Positions 16,671 to 25,223 of a stretch of 63,024 nt of DNA are shown piece by piece. The notes beneath the pieces were generated by a model, which saw only the letters and a list, made by a program, of their open reading frames with translations, ran no database searches and had not been told where the DNA came from. The first letter of the stretch is position 1. Each line of letters opens with the position of its first letter. Made by a program: the position numbers and the translations under genes. The stretch comes from DATGZX01 sp035296965 (GTDB taxonomy: Bacteria > Planctomycetota > Planctomycetia > Gemmatales > Gemmataceae): the NCBI GenBank assembly GCA_035296965.1, contig DATGZX010000419.1, positions 1-63,024 on the forward strand, given 5' to 3'.

Positions 16671-17750
16671 ATGCTGACTTTACCGGTCCAGGCAGAAGAG
16701 ACCAAAAGAGAAATCGAGCCAGAAACGCCGGGCTCGGTTGGAGATGATGCGCGCAGATTGTTTCCAGCCTCGTGGAAGGCGCTCTTTCTCAATTACTGCT
16801 CGGCGGCCGCGCTCTTGTTGCTCGGATACACGTTTTATTCCTTGCACCCTTTCTACCAGGAGTTCTTCGCGCCGGTGACGTTTAGCGCGCTACGCTATCT
16901 CTTGATCGCTTACCTGGTAGTGTTGCCATTCTACTATGCCACTTTTCCAGACAGCTATGCGGTCAAGTGCCGGCTGGTTTGGCGGGCGCTGTTTCATCTC
17001 CGCGTCCGTTGGCCGACGACCCAGGAAAAAGTGGCCCTGCGGGCTGCTCTCGTAAAAGCCTTCTACTTGCCGCTGATGATTCACTGGCTGCTGTTCCACA
17101 TGAATGCCGTACAAGATAACAGCAGTGCCTTTCTTTCTTCGTGGAACTTCACCGAGGACGGCTTCTGGGTGCTCTATCGCATCATCCTCTTGATCGATGT
17201 GCTGTGCTTCGCGATCGCTTATGGTGTGGAACACCCCTGGCTGGGAAACGAGATTCGTTCGGTAGAGCCCACGATGCTGGGCTGGGTGGCGGCACTGGCT
17301 TGTTATCCGCCCTGCGTGTTCACCACCAAGCTGCTGCTGGGTTGGTACAGCGGCGATCGCCCGGCCTTCGCCACACCCTGGATCGCGGCACTTGCCGCCA
17401 TCGCCATGCTGGTGCTGATGGGACTCTACGCCTGGGCGTCGGTGGCTCTGCTGTTCAAGGCGAGCAACTTGACTCATCGCGGCATCGTCAGCTCCGGACC
17501 CTACGCATGGGTCCGCCATCCCGCCTATATCTCCAAGAACCTGGCGTGGTGGGTAGGCGCGCTCCCATTGCTCATCGAGCGAGGCGCGACGCAACCGATC
17601 GCCCTGCTGGGCGCCGTGCTGGGCTTAGCGGCATGGAGCGCCATCTACGTCCTGCGCGCGTACACGGAGGAACGCCATCTGGGTCAGGATCCGGTGTATC
17701 AAGAGTACTGCCGCCGCGTGCCGTGGCGGTTTATTCCGGGATGGATTTGA
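16671..17750 (+). CDS. ICMT/PEMT-like membrane methyltransferase family protein
   Basis: 359 aa from ATG 16671 (MLTLPVQAEETKREI). Several membrane helices: about residues 45-62, 75-95, 130-150, 165-180, 200-220, 240-260 and 300-330. The C-terminal block (GIVSSGPYAWVRHPAY ... YVLRAYTEERHL ... YQEYCRRVPWRFIPG) is the SAM-binding signature of isoprenylcysteine carboxyl methyltransferases and phospholipid methyltransferases. Family role: methylation of lipids or lipidated/hydrophobic substrates at the membrane. The N-terminal extension of extra helices is longer than in minimal ICMT proteins (about 200 aa). Divergent from the 14510 gene. Confidence 0.75.
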   Translation: MLTLPVQAEETKREIEPETPGSVGDDARRLFPASWKALFLNYCSAAALLLLGYTFYSLHPFYQEFFAPVTFSALRYLLIAYLVVLPFYYATFPDSYAVKCRLVWRALFHLRVRWPTTQEKVALRAALVKAFYLPLMIHWLLFHMNAVQDNSSAFLSSWNFTEDGFWVLYRIILLIDVLCFAIAYGVEHPWLGNEIRSVEPTMLGWVAALACYPPCVFTTKLLLGWYSGDRPAFATPWIAALAAIAMLVLMGLYAWASVALLFKASNLTHRGIVSSGPYAWVRHPAYISKNLAWWVGALPLLIERGATQPIALLGAVLGLAAWSAIYVLRAYTEERHLGQDPVYQEYCRRVPWRFIPGWI

Positions 17751-17822
17751 GAGCAACCAGGGGAAAAGCGCAGGCTTCACAGCTTGCTTGCCAGCCGCAG
17801 CTTCATCAATGACGAAAGCACC

Positions 17823-19082
17823 TCACTTGCTGTCCTTGATGTCGTAGCACCAGAGGACGCCCAGGTCGCGGATGTATAATCGGCCGTTACCGATGACCGG
17901 GTATGCCCAGGCCAGGGTGTGTGCGCGTTTCGGCTGATCCGGCGGAGCAAATCGTCCCTTTTCCCGGTAGGCTTCAGGCGTGGCCTCGATCAGGGCTACC
18001 TGGCCCTTCTCACCGTGGAGGTACAGATTGCCATCTGCATAACATACGGAGCCGGGGGCAACCGATTTATCCTGCCACTTGATCTTGCCTGTCGCAAATT
18101 CGATGCACATCAGGCCCTTTATGTTGGTGCCGTACAGGAAATCGCCGATCAGCACCGCTCCGCCGATGCTATTGGGCAAGTCCTTCTTCTGGAAATAGAC
18201 CGGTTCCGCGTCCACCACACTCTGATTCGCCTTCAACTTCACAAGGCCGGCCCCGCCCTGGCCGCTTGCCGTGTACACGAGCCCGTCGTGGGCCACAGGG
18301 GTGGGAATATTGGCCATGCTATTCTTGGCCGTTTGACCATACTGCCACAGAAGTTTGCCGGTCTTTGCCTCGACACCGACAGCGCCATTCTGCAGGAACT
18401 GGACATATTGCTTGGTGCCATCGAGGTCGACGACGATGGCGGAGGAGTAGGCCGCTGCATCGCCGCGCGGTGTCGGCGTCTGCCAGATGGCATCGCCCGT
18501 GTTCTTATTCAAAGCAACAATCGTGGCCTTGCTGCCGCCCGGCGTGCAGACCAATACGTCGCCATCGACTAGCGGCGATTCGGAATAGGCCCAGAATCCG
18601 GGCTTGCCCCCGAAATCGCTGCGCAGGTTCTTTTGCCAGCGCACCTTGCCTTTGCTCCTCTCCAGGCAGGCGAGGTCGCCATCGGAGCCCAAAACATAGA
18701 GATACTCCCCATCCACCGTTGGCGTGGAGCGTGCACCAGGATAGGGCATCCCTTGATTGGGGCCCACTTTCCCCAGACGGGTAGCCCAAATCTGCGAGCC
18801 GTCCTTGACCGATAGCGCCTGCGCAAACTCATCGTCCTTGCCTTTATTGCTCAACAAGTAAATCCGTTCACCGACGATCGATGGAGTCGAGTAGCCGAAG
18901 TCGATGTTCTTGACTTGCCAAAGCAACTTTGGTCCATCCTTTGGCCACTCCTTGAGCAAGCCCGTCTCCAGGGAGATACCGTTCCGTTGTGGCCCGCGCC
19001 ACTGCGGCCAGTCGGCTGCCCAGGCAACCGTGGAGACGAATCGCCAGGCAACGACCGCGAGAATCAACGACCAAGTTTTCAT
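17823..19082 (-). CDS. secreted PQQ-like beta-propeller protein
   Basis: 419 aa with signal peptide (MKTWSLILAVVAWRFVSTVA...) and GAGGGAC ribosome site. Opens WPQWRGPQRNG, then repeated blades with G-x-x-Y/V-x-x-G and DG..IW motifs (LLWQVKNIDFGYSTPSIV, GEYLYVLGSDGDLACLE, DGLVYTASGQGG, CYADGNLYLHGEKGQVALIE). This is the PQQ/BamB-like eight-blade fold common in planctomycete exported proteins. No PQQ-dehydrogenase catalytic Asp or disulfide pair is evident, so it is probably structural or binding rather than an enzyme. A related gene is at 36575. Confidence 0.8.
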   Translation of the reverse strand: MKTWSLILAVVAWRFVSTVAWAADWPQWRGPQRNGISLETGLLKEWPKDGPKLLWQVKNIDFGYSTPSIVGERIYLLSNKGKDDEFAQALSVKDGSQIWATRLGKVGPNQGMPYPGARSTPTVDGEYLYVLGSDGDLACLERSKGKVRWQKNLRSDFGGKPGFWAYSESPLVDGDVLVCTPGGSKATIVALNKNTGDAIWQTPTPRGDAAAYSSAIVVDLDGTKQYVQFLQNGAVGVEAKTGKLLWQYGQTAKNSMANIPTPVAHDGLVYTASGQGGAGLVKLKANQSVVDAEPVYFQKKDLPNSIGGAVLIGDFLYGTNIKGLMCIEFATGKIKWQDKSVAPGSVCYADGNLYLHGEKGQVALIEATPEAYREKGRFAPPDQPKRAHTLAWAYPVIGNGRLYIRDLGVLWCYDIKDSK

Positions 19083-19255
19083 CTTGTCCCTCGCTGAGAA
19101 TAGTTACGCGGACGACGAGGCTACGAGGACGTGGGCTGCACCCTCACAAGAATCGACCGCGTAGTAAATTACCACGAATTGCGCGCAAGGACTATCGAAG
19201 GGGCACAGTTGGTAGAAAAGTTGCGACCGATTGGTGGCCGTTACCCGGCCCCTCA

Positions 19256-22054
19256 TCACTTCCCCACTCCCTCCAGTCGGCGCACCGAGTCGGCCGCCTC
19301 ACGCGTCTGCATCGCTCCGGCGTCTCCCTTGGCGAGAGACCGAAGCAGCTCTTTGCACTCCGCGGAGCCGGCACGCTCCAGGAGTTCGATCGCGCGCAGG
19401 ACGCGGAGCCGTTCGCCGGTAAGCTCGAGGGCCGCCTTGCGCAGCAGCTCGTCAACGCGGCTGCGCACTTCGGCGGAAGGTTTGTCCTTCAGCGCCTTCT
19501 GTAGAGCCGGCACCGCCCGTTCGCCAAGGATCTCCAACTCGTGGTTCGCCTGATTGCGCACCTGAAACTGACGATCATCGAGATCCTTGATCCAGCGCTC
19601 CACCTGTGGGCTATCCAGAGGTGGGATGGGCCGAATATGCATGCTAAGAAATTCAACTGCGGCTTTCGGGCAGGCGGAAAGCAGGCAAATCGCTTCGAAC
19701 GCCTTGGCTGCATCGTCACCCGCTAAATCTGTCCAGCACGCATCTATTTCGCTATTGGAAAGTTGCCGAGACGCGGTGGGTGAGGTGGGAAGGAGTGCGG
19801 TTACGTCCCATATTAATGCGGTCGTGTTCATACTGCCGGAAACCAGCCGCTTGCCGTCGGGCGAGAAATCAAGACAGGTCGTCTCTCCCTCGTCGCCGTG
19901 CACCTGTGCTTCTTGCTTGCCGGTAGCCACGTTCCAGAGCTTGATTTCATTGTCAGGTCCACCAAGACAAAGAAGCGTGCTCCTTGGCGAAAAGAGCAAG
20001 GCTGCCGAAGCCTCAGACTGATGGGATATAATTGGCAGTCTCCCCAATAGAGGCAAGAAGGCGCCAATGCCATTGTCTTCCTCAAACGGATCAGCGCGAA
20101 CCAATTCCTTCGGCTTCTTGCCAAAGTAGCGCCGCGGCCGTCCAGTCGCCACCTCCCAGAGCGTAACGCCGCCTTCTTCATTGACCCGAGCGAAAGTTCG
20201 GCCATCCGGTGAGAAGGCCGCAGGCGGTCGCTGGAATTCATCTGGGAAAGACATCTGGCGGAGCAATGTCGCCTGGCTAACGTCCCAAATGCCAATCGAC
20301 TTGCCCTTGGTACTGCCCGCTAGCTTTCCGCCGTCGGGAGAGAAGATCAGACCTCGATTGTCACTCCTTGACAATCTCGCAAGCATTTGATCAGACGTTC
20401 CCTTATACGTTGGTACTTCCAGGCGGCGAATTTCTTTGCCATTGGACGCATCGATCAAGTGTATCATCGGGCTGACCGCTTCCTGTATGGCCAGGACTTT
20501 GCCGTTCGGACTGAACGCAAAGGCGGAATAGCCGGTCTTGTCCATTGGAATGACGACAAGGCTTTTCGTCGTCGCCGAATCCCAAAGTCCGATGCCGCCA
20601 AGAAGATGCCCGTTGACCCAAGTTTTCCCGTCAGGAGACAGCCGCGGCCTCTCCAATGTCAAGTCAGAGGGCGCCTGCATCCTCTGCTTCTCTCGACCAG
20701 TCGCGGCGTCCCATATGTACCCCACGCCTTCCTCCCCTTGGGTAAGAATGGATTCCGCGTTCCGCGAAAAATGCACGGTTGCAACCGCAGCACTATGCCC
20801 CGCGGATGGTCGAACATCCCGATCACTTTTTACTTCCGTGAGGAACAACGCCTGGTTTTGCGCCATGGCCATGATCGTCCCATTCGGAGAGAATGCCATC
20901 GATGTCTCCAGTACGGCAGGATCAAACCCGCGCGACCGGAACTTCATAGACGGCTTAATCGAGATGCTCTCCGGACTCTTTTGCTCGATGGTCCATAGAA
21001 GTATCTCTTTGTCGTTAAGGTTCTGGGTCGCAAGTGTTTTACCGTCAGGTGAGAAGAGTAGGCGGGCTCCCCATTGCGGGCCTTGCCACTGGGTGATGTC
21101 CTTGAAGGTCTTGGAGTTCATGAGGTGGATAACGCCGCCCGCACCGACGCGGGCAAAGAGTGCGCCGTCCGGCGAATAGGTTGGGATTCCGCAGGAGGAG
21201 TTGCCCGGCTGCTCCTTGATCTGGAATTGTATTTTGCCTCCCTTGTGATCCCAAATACAGAAGGTCTTGCAAAAGGTCACACTAGTGAGCTCCAAGCGAT
21301 CCTCAATGAGTGATTCACCGTCGGGCGAGAAGGCCAGCGCGCACTGCAAGACGTGTGTCTCAGTACGCCGATCTTGATTGGTGGCATTGCTAAGATGCTT
21401 GAGTTCGGCGCCGGTGCCTGTATCCCATAACCTAATCTCTCCATCTCTCCCGGCGGCAGCCAGGGTTCGACCGTTCGCGGCGAGAGCCAGTGCCGCCAAT
21501 ACTCTCCTTCCTGGGATTGCGATACGGCCGACGAGTGGGTCCTGGAACGACGTGCGAATCGTGCGCACATCCCGTCCTGCTGCCACGTCCCAAAGGTGAA
21601 TAGGTCCATCTTCGCTGCAAGAAGCCAACAGCTTTCCATCTGCCGAGAGTGCCGCGTAAACTTGCCAAGGGCGGTGCGCGCCCAGGCCCGGACGTCCTGC
21701 CCATTTCAAATTGCCCATGGGAGAGTCCAGAAGATTGTCCGACTTCCGGGGAGGGCCGAACTGCCGGACCTGTTGGCCGGTTTTCGAGTCCCAAAGATGC
21801 ACCGTCTGATCCTGGCAAACCGTGAGCACGGTGCCGCCGTCCGGGAGGATCGCAAGGAACGAGATGGGTTGCGTATGCCGCCAACGCAACGTACCAAGAC
21901 GCGCCAAGGCGCCGCGAGGGAGCGGGTCCTCCGCGTTTGCAACATTGGCGGGAGCCTGTCCCTTTTCTCCGCTCTGTACCTGGCCCGCAGCCGGGAGACA
22001 GACAAGCGACAGGAAAGAGATAACCGGGAACGAGCGCGCGTAAAGTCGCCTCAT
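19256..22054 (-). CDS. secreted WD40-repeat protein, paralogue A
   Basis: 932 aa with signal peptide (MRRLYARSFPVISFLSLVCL), ribosome site GGTGAGG. Begins ...DPLPRGALARLGTLRWRH, then about 14 WD40 blades (SPDGKTLA ... IWDV repeats) from residue 50 to 740, then a helical C-terminal module (CWTDLAGDDAAKAFEAICLL ... VERWIKDLDDRQFQVRNQAN... VPALQKALKDKPSAEVRSRV) that resembles HEAT-like scaffolds. The same C-terminal module ends the ECF-WD40 fusion at 46388, but here the sigma part is absent and a signal peptide replaces it. Likely an extracytoplasmic protein-interaction scaffold. Tandem with paralogue B. Confidence 0.85.
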   Translation of the reverse strand: MRRLYARSFPVISFLSLVCLPAAGQVQSGEKGQAPANVANAEDPLPRGALARLGTLRWRHTQPISFLAILPDGGTVLTVCQDQTVHLWDSKTGQQVRQFGPPRKSDNLLDSPMGNLKWAGRPGLGAHRPWQVYAALSADGKLLASCSEDGPIHLWDVAAGRDVRTIRTSFQDPLVGRIAIPGRRVLAALALAANGRTLAAAGRDGEIRLWDTGTGAELKHLSNATNQDRRTETHVLQCALAFSPDGESLIEDRLELTSVTFCKTFCIWDHKGGKIQFQIKEQPGNSSCGIPTYSPDGALFARVGAGGVIHLMNSKTFKDITQWQGPQWGARLLFSPDGKTLATQNLNDKEILLWTIEQKSPESISIKPSMKFRSRGFDPAVLETSMAFSPNGTIMAMAQNQALFLTEVKSDRDVRPSAGHSAAVATVHFSRNAESILTQGEEGVGYIWDAATGREKQRMQAPSDLTLERPRLSPDGKTWVNGHLLGGIGLWDSATTKSLVVIPMDKTGYSAFAFSPNGKVLAIQEAVSPMIHLIDASNGKEIRRLEVPTYKGTSDQMLARLSRSDNRGLIFSPDGGKLAGSTKGKSIGIWDVSQATLLRQMSFPDEFQRPPAAFSPDGRTFARVNEEGGVTLWEVATGRPRRYFGKKPKELVRADPFEEDNGIGAFLPLLGRLPIISHQSEASAALLFSPRSTLLCLGGPDNEIKLWNVATGKQEAQVHGDEGETTCLDFSPDGKRLVSGSMNTTALIWDVTALLPTSPTASRQLSNSEIDACWTDLAGDDAAKAFEAICLLSACPKAAVEFLSMHIRPIPPLDSPQVERWIKDLDDRQFQVRNQANHELEILGERAVPALQKALKDKPSAEVRSRVDELLRKAALELTGERLRVLRAIELLERAGSAECKELLRSLAKGDAGAMQTREAADSVRRLEGVGK

Positions 22055-22161
22055 GGGGAATCCTCACCAAACACAGCCGGGGTTGGGCATATGAAAACGT
22101 GCTATCAAGCTAATCGGGCAACCGGGCCCGCTCGACAAAAAAGAGCGGGGGCGGGGGACAC

Positions 22162-22227
22162 GTTACCCGGCTAACTCACGGGGCTCGGCTCGCCTTGGCG
22201 AGCCGAGCCCCTCAGGGGCCGGGTAAC
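22162..22227. terminator. large nested hairpin between the two WD40 genes
   Basis: The inner stem is a perfect 15-bp inverted repeat with a two-base TT loop (22180-22211; arms GGGGCTCGGCTCGCC and its complement). An outer 9-bp stem GTTACCCGG/CCGGGTAAC (22162-22170, 22219-22227) encloses it. It lies directly downstream of the minus-strand gene 22257-25061. There is no T-run, so it is either a structural terminator or a dispersed palindromic repeat. A relic GTTACCCGG lies at the equivalent place after paralogue A (about 19240). Confidence 0.65.
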
Positions 22228-22256
22228 TTCGAAGCGCCGAGCAACCAATCATCTCA

Positions 22257-25061
22257 TCACTTCCCCACTCCCTCCAGCCGCCGCAAAGACTCCGCCGCCT
22301 CACGCGTCTGCATCGCCCCACCGTCTCCCTTGGCAAGAGACCGAAGCAGTTCTTTGCACTCCGCGGAGCCAGCACGCTCCAGGAGTTCAATCGCGCGCAG
22401 GACGCGAAGCCGTTCACCGGTAAGATCGAGGGCCGCCTTGCGCAGCAGCTCGTCAACGCGGCTGCGCACTTCGGCGGAAGGTTTGTCCTTCAGCGCCTTC
22501 TGCAGCGCCGGGACCGCTCGTTCTCCAAGGCCTTCCAGCTCGTGATTCGCCTGATTGCGCACTTGAAACTGACGATGATCGAGATCCTTGATCCAGCGCT
22601 CCACCTGTGCGCTGTCCAGAGGCGGGATGGGCAGAACATGCTTGCCAAGAAACTCCACGGCCGCTTTCGGTGACGCGGATAGCAGACAGATCGCTTCGAA
22701 CGCCTTGGCTGCATCGTCGCCCGCTAAGTCTGTCCAGCACGCTTCTATCTCGTCATTGGAAAGTAGCCGGGCGGTGCTGGGCGAGGCAGGCACGAGTGCG
22801 GCTACATCCCACATCAATGCGGTCGTGTTGGTGCTGCCGGAAACTAGGCGCTTGCCGTCGGGTGAGAAATCGAGGCAGGTGGTCTCTCCCTGGTCCCCGT
22901 GCACCTGGGCCACTTGCTTGCCGGTTGCCACGTTCCAAAGCGTGACTGCGTTGTCGGGACCGCCCAGGCAGAGAAGTCTGTTGTCTGGCGAGAAGAGCAG
23001 GGTGGCCGCAGCCTCTGTTTGATGCGAAATAACGGGTCGTGCCCTTACCCTTAACCTGGGCAACTGGGGAGCAGTGCCACGACCTTCGTCGGCGGCGGAG
23101 TCCACGCTTTCTTTTGGCTTCTTGCCGAAGTAGCGCCGTGGCCGCCCAGCGGCCAACTCCCAAAGCGTGACGCCGCCTTCTTTGTTGACCCGCGCGAAAG
23201 ATCGACCGTCCGGTGAAAAAACCGCGGGCGACCGCTTGAACTCATCCGGGAAAGTCATCGCGCGCAGGAATGTCCCCTGGCCAACATCCCAGATGCCAAT
23301 TGAGTTGCCCTTGATGCTGCCTGCCAGCTTACTACCATCGCGCGAGAATATGAGGCCTTGATTGTCAGAAGTTATATTTCCTGCATCGAATTCCTCTGGC
23401 GTATCCTTATTCGTTGGTACTACCAGGCTGCCAATCTCCTTACCCTTGGCGGCATCAAACAAGTGTACCATCGGAGTAGCTGCTTCTTGGACAGCCAGCA
23501 CTTTGCCGCTTGGACTGAAAGCAAAGGCCGAGTAGCCATTCTTGTCCATTTGAATGACGGCCAGACCTTTAGTCGACGTCGTATCGCCGAGCTCTATGCC
23601 GTTAGGAATGGTCCCCATCTCGCCGGCCCATTTCTTCCCGTCCCCAGATAGCTGCGGCCGCCTGAGAGTCCAATCGTCATCAAACGGCAACGCTTGTAGC
23701 ATCCGCCCAGTTCCAGCCTCCCAATTGTAGGCTCGGCCTTCATTACCTTGGGTAAGTACGCGTCGGCCGTCGCGTGAAAAGTGAGCTACAGCAACTGCGG
23801 CACTATGACCGGTCGGAGCCTGGAGATCCCTCCCACTTTTGAGCTCTCCTGGGAAAACCGTGTGGTCCTGCGCAGCCGCGAAGATCGTCCCTCTTCGGTT
23901 GAAGGCGACTGAGTTCTCTATGAAGTAAAAATCAAGCCCCGGTGTGTGGATCTTCCAAGCGGGCTTCACTGTAATGCTCTCCGGCCCCATTTGCTCAATA
24001 GACCATAGCTGCATTTCTTGGCTTCTGAAGTCCTGGATTACGATCGCTCTACTATCCGGCAGGAAAAAGAGCTGGAATCCACGTTGCGGACCTTGAAGCT
24101 TGGCAAGGACCTTAAGGGAATTGGCGTCAACAAGATCGATAGCTCCGCCCGGATGGATGCGGGCGAAGAGATTTCCGCTCGGCGAGAAGATATAGCCCCC
24201 GGCGCTGACGGATTCATCCTTGCCCTCGGAACGCACTTTCCCGGTCTTGAGATCCCAGATTCGCAATCTCTGGTCAGATACGATTTTACCCGGGGTCATG
24301 GTCAGCAAGTCGCGAACGTCGAATAGACTTTGCCCCTCATGTGAAAGTGCTAAGACACGATCAAGTTCCCGGCTGCGAGTGGGTTCACCCTTGTTGCTAG
24401 AAAGGGCAAGATGCCCCATTTTGGCACCGGTACTCGTGGACCATATGTCAACGTCTCCAGTGGGTTGGGCCCCGGCAAGCGTTTGGCCGTCGGCACTGAG
24501 GGCGAGCGCGGTAACAACTTCTCGGCCTCCCAGCGAAATTCTGCGATTAAGAGCGGGTGTGTCAATAGTCCGAACCTCCGTGCCGGCTGGCACGTCCCAG
24601 AGATGAATGGGGCCGTCCGCACCACAAGAGACTAATAACTTTCCATCAGCGGACAGCGCGGCGAAAACCTTCGAGGGAAGCCTCGGTAGCGAGTCAGGGC
24701 GTCTTGCCAACATCCTTTTGGCAATGGGAGAATTCAGATAGTTGCTGGGGTTCTGGGGCGGGCCGAACTGCCGGAGCTGCTTGCCGCCATTCAAGTCCCA
24801 AAGATGCACCGTCTGATCCTGGCAAACCGTGAGCACGGTGCCGCCGTCCGGGAGAATCGCTATGAACGAGATGGGTTGCGTATGCCGCCAACGCAACGTA
24901 CCGAGACGAGCCAATGCCCCGCGAGGGAGCGGGTCCTCCGCGTTTGCAACATTGGCAGGAGCCTGTCTCTTTTCTCCGCTCTGCACCTGGCCCGCAGCCG
25001 GGAAACAGACAAGCGAGAGGAAAAAGAGAATCGAGAACCAGCGCGCGTAAAGTCGGCTCAT
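22257..25061 (-). CDS. secreted WD40-repeat protein, paralogue B
   Basis: 934 aa, same build as paralogue A: signal peptide (MSRLYARWFSILFFLSLVCF), about 14 WD40 blades and the helical HEAT-like tail ending RRLEGVGK. The first 90 residues and last 200 are almost identical to A, while the middle blades differ much more, as if the ends were homogenised or the propeller face diversified. The similarity extends about 40 bases into the upstream leader (GGTGAGGATTCCCC before ATG). It is transcribed divergently from the ECF-HlyD gene at 25224 with only 160 bases between, a context suggesting shared control. Confidence 0.85.
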   Translation of the reverse strand: MSRLYARWFSILFFLSLVCFPAAGQVQSGEKRQAPANVANAEDPLPRGALARLGTLRWRHTQPISFIAILPDGGTVLTVCQDQTVHLWDLNGGKQLRQFGPPQNPSNYLNSPIAKRMLARRPDSLPRLPSKVFAALSADGKLLVSCGADGPIHLWDVPAGTEVRTIDTPALNRRISLGGREVVTALALSADGQTLAGAQPTGDVDIWSTSTGAKMGHLALSSNKGEPTRSRELDRVLALSHEGQSLFDVRDLLTMTPGKIVSDQRLRIWDLKTGKVRSEGKDESVSAGGYIFSPSGNLFARIHPGGAIDLVDANSLKVLAKLQGPQRGFQLFFLPDSRAIVIQDFRSQEMQLWSIEQMGPESITVKPAWKIHTPGLDFYFIENSVAFNRRGTIFAAAQDHTVFPGELKSGRDLQAPTGHSAAVAVAHFSRDGRRVLTQGNEGRAYNWEAGTGRMLQALPFDDDWTLRRPQLSGDGKKWAGEMGTIPNGIELGDTTSTKGLAVIQMDKNGYSAFAFSPSGKVLAVQEAATPMVHLFDAAKGKEIGSLVVPTNKDTPEEFDAGNITSDNQGLIFSRDGSKLAGSIKGNSIGIWDVGQGTFLRAMTFPDEFKRSPAVFSPDGRSFARVNKEGGVTLWELAAGRPRRYFGKKPKESVDSAADEGRGTAPQLPRLRVRARPVISHQTEAAATLLFSPDNRLLCLGGPDNAVTLWNVATGKQVAQVHGDQGETTCLDFSPDGKRLVSGSTNTTALMWDVAALVPASPSTARLLSNDEIEACWTDLAGDDAAKAFEAICLLSASPKAAVEFLGKHVLPIPPLDSAQVERWIKDLDHRQFQVRNQANHELEGLGERAVPALQKALKDKPSAEVRSRVDELLRKAALDLTGERLRVLRAIELLERAGSAECKELLRSLAKGDGGAMQTREAAESLRRLEGVGK

Positions 25062-25223
25062 GGGGAATCCTCACCAAACGCAGCCGGGGTTGGCTGAGCG
25101 AATAGACTCTTGCAAAGTAATCGGAGAAAGGAGCTCGGTCCAGAGAAAAGAAAAAATGAAGAGTGCTGCCACCGCGCGGCTCTATTACAGTGGAGACAGA
25201 AAACCTCCCTTGTGAGAAAGACC

